DNA of 64,000 bases from Eustoma russellianum (taxonomy: Eukaryota; Streptophyta; Magnoliopsida; Gentianales; Gentianaceae): assembly GCA_036186865.1 (NCBI GenBank), contig AP025053.1, forward strand, positions 12,317,433 through 12,381,432, in the 5' to 3' direction. The notes beneath the pieces are model-generated. The model saw only the letters and a list, made by a program, of their open reading frames with translations, did no database searches and was not told the origin of the DNA. This document shows, piece after piece, positions 55,482 to 64,000 of this stretch. Made by a program: the position numbers and the translations under genes. The number at the start of each line of letters is the position of its first letter. Position 1 is the stretch's first letter.

Positions 55482-58400
55482 TCAATGAGTATGCAAGGTT
55501 GCTGACGTGAGGTCCAAAGTGACTGAAGCGCGTACCATGGGTGGCAGACTGTTGGTAGTGAAGGAGCATGTGCTCGGTGATGTCATTGCGTACTGAGCAA
55601 GGTAATGTGCCGCCATGTTGGCCTCGCGGTATATATGAGTGATTTCCAAATGATGATGGTTAATCAACATGTGTAAGAGCCTGAGATGATAGTTTCCAAA
55701 GATAGGCTGCGGTTGACGGAGGCGCAGCAGCATTTGCACGCAGTCTGTCTCTATGACAAGCGTCCGATATAATGGAAGAAAGTAGAGTAATCCAAAGAGC
55801 GTAGCCTAAATTTCAGCCATCAACGGTATGCATGGTGGTAAGCGAAATGATAAGGCGCGCACACAGGCGCCGGCGGAATCACGCATGATGACGCCGCCTG
55901 CAGCATATTGTCGTCCAACTGCTGCATCCACATTAAGTTTGAATCTTCCTGATGGAGGAGTGTGCCATCTTACCACTTTAAGACGGGGAGGTCGAACATA
56001 CGGAATCCATGCAAGAGAGGTAGGTGGCCCTGCTGCGAGTTTTGAGCCGTGTAATGTGTTAATCCACATATCAATGTCAAAATGGACAGCGGCCCGCAGT
56101 GCCGATAGAGAAAAAGATGCAGTGTCCCCATACACTAAACTAGCATAACATCGCTATATGTTATGCACTAGGATACCCGGAACAACAATTTTTAAAACCC
56201 CAAGTAGGGAAGAATAGGAGGAGCGGTACCACCAAGATAAGAGGTATTGGCGCAGATTCAGAGTAGTGAGGTAGACGCCGTGCAATTCCGCCGCAAAGAA
56301 AGTCCATAATAGACTAATTGGCTGACAATATAGGAAAACATGATCAACCGTTGCCGAATGTTGTTTGCAAAAGGGCATTGCGTGGGGCGTGCTGCAGAAT
56401 AATGGACAATGTAATCTTCAAATGGCAGTGCTGAGTGAAATAAACGCCAAAGTAGTACTTGTATGGTTGGCGAATGTTGCTTGAACCAAATGAACTTAGC
56501 AGAGAGTAGCGTTGGCCTGGATGGCCGACAAACATCATAGGCTGATTTTAGAGTGAATTCACCCAAGGGCGTTGGCTTCCATGTAAGATGGGAACTAGTA
56601 CCTATCGTTTGCGAAGTACAAGTGTCATGAATGCGACAGATGAGTTTCCAAACCGGCGAATCCGGCAGTCTTGGGCGAAAATCCCCTCGCTGCCCATATT
56701 TGACATGCATATACCGACTCCATAAAGTGACATGTTTCTGATTTTCCCACCAAATTCTGCAGTGATATGCCTGCTGCAGCATGTTAAGATCCCGTAGTCC
56801 CAAGCCTCCTTCCTCAACAGGCAGAGTGATTTTCGACCATGCCACCCAATGATGTCGTTTGCTCCAATAAAAAGTGGTCATCTTTCTGTGTATCATTTTA
56901 ATGACAGACTTTGGCAATTCTCCTGCTGCAATGATATGGAGAGGGAGCGCAGAAAGTACTGAACGCAGTAATACTAAACGACCCGCTGATGAGAGGAGGC
57001 GGGAATGCCAACCATTTAATCGATCATCAATATGCTGTAGCAGAGTAGAACAAAATCGGGATCGATTGATCCCTCTGTGGAGATAGGAACCAAGATAGCG
57101 AAACGGTAGAGAAGAGAGTCGCATGCCCAGTATTTCTTGTAAGGTCCGAACCCGTCGGGGTGTAAGGCGTGCCGACGGGATGAGACTACTTTTTTGGAAG
57201 TTAACCTTTTGACCAGAAGAAGTTTCATACTCCGTTAAGAACTTGTGGAAACGTCGTAAATTATGTTGTGTTCCCTGCAGGAAAATAAAGAGATCATCCG
57301 CATAAGCTAAGTGGGTTATTGCAAAAGGAATGCGGCCTAGACGAAATGGCAGTATATGGCCCGCCGCAACCAATGAGTTTAACCCTCTGCTGAAACCCTC
57401 CGATGTCAAAATGAATAGCAATGGAGATAGAGGATCTCCCTGTTTGACACCTCTATATGGGCGGAATTTAGGTGATGGCTCTCCATTGATCAAAACTGAT
57501 AACGTAGTAGCCCGTAGATGGTTGAGGATAATCCGAGAGAAAAAAATCTGAAAAACCAAACTGCCGCAGGAGACGCTCTAGATAATCCCAACTGACCCGA
57601 TCAAATGCTTTCATCATATCCAATTTCAGGCATAAATGAGACCCACCACTACCTAGCATATGTGCCATTTCTCTTGCCAATAAAACTTGAGTTGAAATAT
57701 CATGTCCCGGAAGGAATCATATTTGCTCTGGAGAGATTAACTTCGGAAGAAGCATCCCCAAACGCATGGCAATAATGCGGGTACAAACTTTGCTCAGAAA
57801 ATTTGTAAGACAGATAGGTCGAAAATCACTGAACGTCTGAGGGGATTGCGTCTTGGGTATCAAAGTAATTAATGCACTAGCCATGACAGGCGGCTGTGGG
57901 ATACCAAGAAAAAACTCCTGCACTGCCTTAACAACATTAGAGTGTATGATAGGCCAGCATGGACGATAAAACGTACCATGGAACCCATCCGGACCTGCTG
58001 CGCTGTGAGGGTCTAAGTGCCACACTGCCTCCTTAACTTCAGTCTCAGTAGGAAGCTACGTCAACATAATATTGTCAGATTCTGTTACCAGTCTAGGAAT
58101 GTGCGAAAGTATAGCAGAATGATTTTGCGTTGATGCCTGAGCAAATAAATCAGCATAAAAAGAGACTGCTGCGGCCATGATGTCAGTCGGATTCGTCAAA
58201 AGCTGGCCCTCTGCATTGCGAATGTTTTGAATTCGCAGATGTGCTCGCTTCCCTTTGACAATGGAATGAAAGTACTGTGTATTAGCATCACCTTCTTTAA
58301 GCCATTTGATTCAGGCTTTTTGTTTCCAGAATTGTAATTCAGAAGTAGACGCTCGTAGATATTCGGCCTTGGATCTATGATATTCTTCTCTTGTTTCCGC

Positions 58401-58505
58401 TGTCGGATGCGCATCCCAGGCTGCCTCTGCATGATTAAGTTGAGCCTCTGCATGTTTCAGATTACTGAAAATGTTGCCGAAGATGTCCTTATTCCACCGT
58501 TGGAT
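55482..58505 (-). pseudogene. ORF2 remnant of LINE H (RT, zf-RVT, RNase H)
   Basis: The largest open piece is 57559-56258 (433 codons): GVKQGDPLSPLLF, YADD (near 57300) and the region up to the zinc site. Upstream pieces contain GPDGFHGTFYRPCW, FRPICLTNFLSKVCTR and KLDMMKAFDRVSWDY. RNase H (about 56000-55482) has KLNVDAAVG, IETDC and REANMAAHYLAQYA. Breaks: a stop near 58310, frameshifts near 57715 and 57550, and changes near 56380 and 56150. Protein motifs match LINE G much more closely than LINE E. Confidence 0.86.
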
Positions 58506-59430
58506 ATACTTGCATATAAAATCTCCTCCACACTTGGCACACTCGGCCTACGCAAACAGAAGTCAACTTTGCCTTTCTTTATATATATACATGTGAATAC
58601 AAAACGAAGGCGGCAAAATACTCAGCAGTAGAAATTACTTTTAATCATTTAACGTTCATCTGGAAGTGTGCATATAAATCCCTTTAGCATATATTAACAA
58701 AAATGTATTCGGCCAGTATCTTTCCTAGTAGCAAACATTGCACATAAACCAACACACATACTAACGACATATACATATATAAGAATTCATTTATGCCATT
58801 CGAAAATACTAATACATGATCCAAGAGTTTTTATTAAATTACTATTACATGCTTTGCAAAAGCATAGCCAATAGACATAGGGTACTTACAACAAATGCAT
58901 GCATATAATATCAACCAACTATGTAACCACAAATACATCATGCATGATCCGGTTTTATTACGAACATATAGCCATAAGATTTGCAAAAGCATAGCAAATA
59001 TAGGAAAGATACTTGCCTCGATTCGTAGTATATTATACCGTACGAAGAATCGGGTTGGATTAAAATAAAGTTTGGCTTTTCTCCTGCCTTATTTGCTTCA
59101 GCCGAATTGTTTGGAATGGACAGTAAAACTGCTGATATTTTTCCTTGCGGGGGATTTGGAAAACAATGTTGCTCTTTGTTCTTCTTTGCCTGGGGGCTGC
59201 CGTGGGTAGTTTTAGGTTTGTCCCCCCTTTTTTTTTCCTGGTCGTTGTTGAGGGAGGCGGCAGGTATATGGGGGAATAGGGTTTGGGTCATGATGTATAA
59301 ATAAGTAATTAGGTAGGTGTTAAGCTTAGGAAGTTTCTTTGTAGATAAAGTTTAATTTAGATAATTCTAATATCTTTTGGAATTTGATTACTAACTGACT
59401 GTTTTAATTCAAATCTAGTTAGGATAAGTG

Positions 59431-59473
<43 letters not shown>

Positions 59474-59525
59474 GCACAAGTATTTTATTTTATTAGATTT
59501 GTTTTTAAAAGTAGCTGTCATAACA
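58506..59525 (-). repeat. 3' LTR of the gypsy element, U3 side (continued after LINE insertions)
   Basis: AT-rich, ending on the plus strand ...GCTGTCATAACA, that is a TGTTATGACAGC start in sense. A TATATATAAAG promoter motif in sense lies at about 58580-58590 and a (TA)n tract at 59436-59468. Open frames at 58938-59291 and 59107-59304 have no recognisable domain. Confidence 0.65.
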
Positions 59526-59540
59526 TTTCTCCCTCCTTAC
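59526..59540 (-). promoter_or_regulatory. Polypurine tract of the gypsy element
   Basis: GTAAGGAGGGAGAAA in sense, directly upstream of the 3' LTR. It is preceded by TTTCGAGGACGAAAC, the usual end of a gypsy pol frame. Confidence 0.78.
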
Positions 59541-59993
59541 AATAAGTTTCGTCCTCGAAACTTGTGTATAGTGTAATCAATAACTTAATGTCATTCTACT
59601 TAATAATCATTAACTTAGCCATCTTGAGGTCTATTAATACACCACGCTTCTGCGCGCCACTCTAATCCAACGTATATCTTTGATTAGTTATTTTTAACTG
59701 CCACTTGCTCAGGCTTACTCTATCTCACTTCAACCTATTGTATTCATCAATACTTACGTGTTCCTATATTCATCTTAATTCCCTTATCGATACTGGTATC
59801 GCCAACTCATGTTTATACTTCTAAAATTTATGTCTTAATCTACCATCTAAACTTTCTACGGGTAATGTCATCCATCCATGTTATTTGCTCCATAGTACGA
59901 TACTTATCAAGTTAGGGTTTCAAATACTAATTCACACATAGGTACAGCTTAATCAATTTAAACTTCAAAATTGTAGAGGTATCCGTGACTATG
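59541..59993 (-). other. Short remnant between gag and PPT; pol deleted
   Basis: About 450 bp with no RT, integrase or protease motif, only the pol-end TTCGAGGACGAAAC sequence. Confidence 0.75.
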
Positions 59994-60967
59994 TCATTTA
60001 GACCCCTTGGGCAGTCTCCTTGGCTTTGGGCACTCCTTGTTCAGGTGGCCTATCTTTCCGCAGTTAAAGCACGCGCCTGACCTTTTCCAATATATACCAA
60101 TGTCTGGTCGATTGCATATCGGACAATTAGGAATCCCATTCTGCGGATTAACTTTGGGTTATTGCTGATGTGGTTGATCTTCCTGACACATCTTTGGCAC
60201 CTTGATCCCTCTCACTGGTCTAACCTCACTGGTCTCTTCTCGGGGCCTCTTGCTTTTCTCCTCTGCAGCAACTCTCTCCAAATCATACTCAACCTCGCGA
60301 CACACCTTTAACAAATCCTCATAAGTCCTCGGTCTCGCGTACACAATCCCAGTCTGAATGCGAGAGCTCAACTCGGTTCTGTATTTTAGCATCTTGGCCC
60401 TCTCATTCTCCATGGTAGATGGCATGTACCTCCCCAATGCATGGAAACACTCAGTATACTGGGCCACTGTCATAGAACCATGAGTCAGCGTTTGGAATTC
60501 AGTCATCCTCTTCTGAATCACACTGTCTGGAATATAAAACTTTTGAAACTCGTCTCTGAGTGTCCACGTCACCGGTGCGGTCTGGCGGATCAGCACGTTG
60601 TGCCACCACTACTCAGCGTCTCCCTCTAGAAAGGACATAACAACCTCAACTCTCAGCTCCTCGGGCACTTGTAACAAACGGAGCTGGTCAGATACATTTT
60701 TCAACCATATCTCTGCCTCCTCCGGACGAGAAGTCCCTTGAAACACATCTCCCTATAGTACAACCTGAGACCCAGGGCCGGTGGTGGCGGTGGCACCTGC
60801 TGCTGGTTCAGTTGCTCCTGCTGATAGGCCAACTGCTGCTTCTACTGTGCCAGAATAACGGCCAGAGTGGCCATGGTGTCCGTCAGTGCTTGGGGTATAG
60901 ACCCCTAATTTTGGTGGTCGCCACCACCATTTCCTCCATTTCTTGTTGTATCACGTCTAGGTGGCAT
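59994..60967 (-). pseudogene. Ty3/gypsy gag with CCHC knuckle, no pol
   Basis: Starts MPPRRDTTRNGG at 60967, then a Gln-rich part and the retrotransposon gag core: WLKNVSDQLRLLQVPEE, FLEGDAE, VTWTLRDEFQKFYIP, FHALGRYMP, RTELSSRI, YEDLLKVCREVEYDLE. Near the end is CFNCGKIGHLNKEC (CX2CX4HX4C). Gag forms the particle that packages element RNA. Lesions: stops near 60907, 60840, 60750 and 60612 (TAG before WW), a frameshift near 60770, and TAA at 60159. After the knuckle the frame closes at 59994 rather than continuing into protease. Confidence 0.87.
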
Positions 60968-61604
60968 TTTCTGGAATTTGGCAGAGGCAAAATATAATTT
61001 ATTTGAGTTCAGGCTAAGTTGGGGGTATTTTGAGAAATTCTACTCACTTATGGGGTGCATGCAAAGATTCAGGGGTAAAACATTAAATAAATAAAGAAAA
61101 CAAAAAAACGCTCTCACGCCCCTTAACCCGATCATCGCTTAAGCCTAAGATCCATGACTTATTTCTAGAATCAATACTCGGTATCATCATTACTTATTTA
61201 TTAGTTCAATGCTTATAATATAATCCCAACTTACGACTAAGACCAGTGCTCATGCTCAAATCATCACCTCGTGTTCAGATCACCACTTATGTTTAAAATC
61301 ACTTTTTTTATTTTCAAATCATACTTAGTATATAATCAGCGTTTATGACTAAAATCAATTCTTAGGTCGAAGATCAACTCTTAATCAAAATTGTCGCTTA
61401 TGTCTAAAGTCGTGACTTACGGGTAGAATCATCACTTAGTTTCTAAGGTCACATTTTGTTTCCAATAACATGCCAAATATATAATCAGTGCTTACGGCTA
61501 AAAATCAGTATTAAAGTCTAATACCGTGACTTAAGGACAAAATTGTAACTTAATTTCTAAGATCATAGCCTAAATCTATGCTTCCGCAGTGGATCTGGAG
61601 CCAT
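60968..61604 (-). other. gypsy leader with degenerate ~20-nt repeats
   Basis: 61140-61590 consists of many loose copies of a unit like ATCA-N-CTTATG-N-CTAAA, so the leader is repetitive. No coding frame. Confidence 0.65.
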
Positions 61605-61616
61605 GCTCTGATACCA
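61605..61616 (-). promoter_or_regulatory. Primer-binding site (tRNA-iMet) of the gypsy element
   Basis: Sense TGGTATCAGAGC, two bases from the LTR end ...TCACTACA. Confidence 0.92.
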
Positions 61617-61618
61617 CC

Positions 61619-63321
61619 TGTAGTGACCCGTCCCGAGCCCTAGTACTCGAAACGACTCACCCACCGCATCTCGCTAAGGAGAATACAAGGCGTCTACACA
61701 ATTCAATTACATGTCATCATAATAACGTAAATCGATGTCAGCGGAAGTCATAAACTAAAAACCCTCGATAAATTAATCATCATCATTAATACAAATGTCT
61801 AAGAAATCTAAATCGATACACTGGTTAAATGTAGATAAATACTAATCTTTAAAATACATAAACCTCGAATATCGAAATAACTGTCTCAACTAAATCCTCG
61901 AAAGTCTCATCTGAATATCCATCAATCTCTAAATCTCCAGTCTCGATCTCCCCGGTATATAACCCTTTACCTGTCTACCTGCAAAACTGATTGATAGAGA
62001 GGGTGAGCAACATACATCGCCAGCAAGTAACCTGCCTATATTTGCCATGGATCATACACGGAGAAGCAAGTGTAATAAAATAAATAACGAAATAGAAAAT
62101 AGCATGCTTCTCTTCACAATTAAAGTTGACTTTTTTTACCCTTATACCAATCAAGCGACAGAGGCACACACAACTAAGTCAGCAACACACAAGCGTTAGT
62201 ACAATCAAAATCGATGATGCAGTTTCAAAACTGATGCAACGCGATAAAAATGAATCCAACTTTCGATATTCAATCACGATTTCCAAATATCCATTTTCGA
62301 TATCCAAATCCAATTTCAAACATTCGATTCCATACGATACGACACAATACGATAAGATGTTCGATACGATGTTCGATACGATACGATACAAATTCCAATA
62401 CGATACGATATTTCAATCATCAATACCAATACGATTTCGATGCAATAGCCATGGCTTTTACCTTACAAATGACTTATATCGCAAGACTTATAAATTGATC
62501 CCCCAATAGTCAAATATGCCACAGGCGCTCTATCGAAATAGTCAAATATGCCTGAGCGCTCCAATTGGCGGTCAAATATGCCGGACGCTCTATCAAAATA
62601 GTCAAATATGCCCGGACGCTTCGTTTGTTTGGGACCAATCCGGCTTACCGATATATTTTTTTTGTAAAGGTGACTTCAAAATATGAGATGCAAATTTCAA
62701 AATGATTTTCAAATACCGATACAAGTTTCCCAATACGATTTCAAATGTCACTCTCCAAAACAATTTCTAAATGTTCGATGTTTCAAATATTTTCCAAACG
62801 ATCAATTTCGATCAAGTCAAATACAATCAATTCCAAATCCAATACGAGTACACAATTATCAAATACGATAACACATCACATTACAATTTTGATATCCTAA
62901 TAACCACCACTCACATGTACGTATCTACATATGCATGCACACGCCCATACATGTGTATATACACATATATACATACACGCACCTCCCTATGAATGGAATT
63001 TATGCCCCTTGTCTACCAAAAATACCACATCGGCCCCTCACTAGACACCCCAAACTTTGCACACCTTTACAAATACATGTAAACACTAATACCCAAGGTA
63101 ACAACAATATGTACCCTTATTTATGTATACACGGCCGTTTGCATATTTATGAATTTCCCCTCTGCATATGTTCAGGACCCCACCAAAATCCATGTGACTC
63201 CATTAGTTACAACTGTGGATGCGTCCTATGTGGTATTGTAGTGCTTGCACAGCCGGCCATATACAAACAAAATTACCCACATAACTATCTCCCCAGGATC
63301 ATATACGCCAACACCACCACC

Positions 63322-63323
<2 letters not shown>
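61619..63323 (-). repeat. 5' LTR of the gypsy element, R/U5 side
   Basis: Begins TGTAGTGACCCGTCCCGAGC and is collinear with 47036-48722, with 20 extra bases (CGCCAACACCACCACCAT region) just before its TA tract. The U3 part lies beyond LINE I, outside the window. Confidence 0.9.
62509..62622. repeat. Tandem ~30-bp repeats in the gypsy LTR (right copy)
   Basis: Units starting GTCAAATATG at 62509, 62541, 62571 and 62601, matching the array at 47915-48030. Confidence 0.85.

Positions 63324-63369
<46 letters not shown>
63324..63369. repeat. (TA)n microsatellite at the LINE I junction
   Basis: 46 bp of alternating TA within the gypsy LTR. Confidence 0.96.
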
Positions 63370-63373
<4 letters not shown>

Positions 63374-64000
63374 TGCACACTACAATCTTATCGACTGCGG
63401 GATTGCGTAATTCCATTCACTTTGATATTCACATATGGATGATGAAGATCCAGGGGACCAAGTTGGCAGCAGGTCCTCTACCTTCTCTCTCCTGGCTCCC
63501 TCGGATTCGTACTCCGCGCCTTCAGGTTATTAGATGGCAAACTCCTCCTTCTGGTCGACTCAAATTAAATATGGGTGCAGCAGTTGGCCAACACTATGCT
63601 GCGGGTGGGGCAATATTACGTGATCAAGATGGTAGTTGCATCCAGGCCCTTTCATTTCGTCTGCCTTACAGTACACCTTTGCGGGCAGAGATTCAGGCTA
63701 CTCTTTTTGGTCTACTCTATTTTCTGCCACTTTATCGTTCGCTCATTGTAGAGTCTGATTGTGCTCAAATGCTATCATGTCTATGCAAGCCGCGGCACCC
63801 TTCGGGAAATTACCACCTCCGCCAGCTTCAAGATCTGTTTAGACAGCATCGACTGGTGATAATTCACACATATCGTGAGACTAATATGCCGGCTCACTAT
63901 CTTGCCCAACATGCGATGATGCATCCTGCAACGGGGGTGTATAACAGTCACACTCTTCCTCTCCTGGTCAAGGCTTCAGTTACGTTGGATCTCACATCGG
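63370..64000 (+). mobile_element. LINE I, strongly 5'-truncated, continues past the window
   Basis: The coding match starts immediately after the TA tract, in the linker before RNase H, and runs off the right edge. Motifs place it with LINEs G and H. Inserted in the 5' LTR of the gypsy element, in opposite orientation to it. Confidence 0.86.
63370..64000 (+). pseudogene. RNase H end of ORF2, LINE I (partial)
   Basis: The frame reads through HFDIHIW, TKLAAGPLPSLSWLPR, PPSGRLKLN, AAGGAILRD, RAEIQA, VESDC and RETNMPAHYLAQHAM to VTLDLTS at the edge. This is the plant-LINE RNase H order. The first acidic residue is lost: KLNMGAAVG is found where KLNVDAAVG is seen in LINE H (Asp to Gly). No frameshift was seen in the visible part, but everything upstream of the linker is missing. 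Confidence 0.85.

Larger units (their letters stand above)
54741..58505 (-). mobile_element. LINE H, 5'-truncated, same lineage as G
   Basis: A 3' UTR (54741-55481) with three hairpins and the conserved block is followed by RNase H, zinc region and RT. The element ends in the linker before RT, at the RWNKDIFGNIF motif (about 58505), where the sequence becomes AT-rich LTR. No poly(A) is visible; the 3' end runs into the TA tract. It is the only LINE here whose 5' end is not on a TA tract. Confidence 0.85.
47036..64000 (-). mobile_element. Pol-less Ty3/gypsy element, both LTRs broken by LINEs
   Basis: Minus-strand element. 3' LTR: 47036-48722 plus 58506-59525, split by LINEs G and H. Then polypurine tract, short non-coding part, gag (59994-60967), leader, primer site (61605-61616) and 5' LTR from 61619, interrupted by LINE I at the (TA)n tract and running off the window. 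RT, integrase and protease are absent. Assignment of 58506-59525 to the same LTR rests on its position and its TGTTATGACAGC border next to a PPT. Confidence 0.75.

Noticed and set aside
58506..58640. Treating this as the 5' UTR of LINE H
   Set aside because: LINE H lacks endonuclease and ORF1, so it is truncated in ORF2; the sequence to the right is AT-rich, has an LTR-like TATA box and no GCC-rich LINE 5' UTR.
59107..59304. Hydrophobic Trp/Phe-rich open frame in the gypsy U3
   Set aside because: It lies inside an LTR, is short, overlaps an opposite-strand frame of similar quality, and shows no known motif.
1..64000. Host protein-coding, tRNA or rRNA genes
   Set aside because: All recognisable coding similarity is to transposable elements; no tRNA-like cloverleaf or rRNA segment was recognised by eye.

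Overview
The window is a transposon-dense stretch of a flowering-plant nuclear genome. No host gene, tRNA or rRNA gene could be supported. The plant signature is the combination of L1-type LINEs with a DUF4283-like/CCHC ORF1 and an ORF2 ending in RNase H, a Ty1/copia element, Ty3/gypsy derivatives with tRNA-iMet primer sites, a hAT (TTF-type) transposon remnant and Au-like SINEs. A eudicot is likely, but the species cannot be named from the sequence.

Layout. 1-15425 is a run of four LINE copies: A (-, 5' truncated), B (+, full length), C (+, lacking its 3' end) and D (-, 5' part only, joined tail-to-tail to C). A/B and B/C are separated only by (TA)n tracts. 15488-21646 is a copia element with two LTRs, a TSD and a decayed gag-pol. 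21652-22895 holds a 165-bp LINE stub and a SINE, both with clear TSDs. 22896-32739 is a giant-LTR element (two LTRs of about 4.7 kb around only 440 bp). 33025-34682 is a hAT remnant with a SINE inside it. 34855-40881 is LINE E, nearly intact, with an open ORF2 of 1288 codons. 41116-47008 is LINE F (decayed). From 47036 to the right edge runs a minus-strand, pol-less gypsy element. Both of its LTRs are interrupted at (TA)n tracts, by LINEs G and H (48723-58505) and by LINE I (63370 onward).

How the parts relate. Almost every LINE 5' junction lies on or beside a (TA)n microsatellite. LINE E shows this best: a 13-bp TSD sits directly beside the (AT)n tract, which suggests a microsatellite-targeted LINE lineage that piles up head-to-tail. 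The LINE 3' UTRs carry repeated stem-loops about 200 nt apart, with compensatory stem changes, each followed by a GGTRYGY-like box. A block of about 100 nt in the 3' UTR is almost identical between LINEs whose proteins are clearly different. ORF1 and ORF2 overlap by ATGA in the copies where the junction can be read.

Other notable points. The copia element has no tRNA-type primer site; instead, the sequence after its 5' LTR is complementary over 14 nt to its own LTR. The 9.8-kb giant-LTR element keeps a primer site, a polypurine tract and a TSD but has lost all coding sequence.
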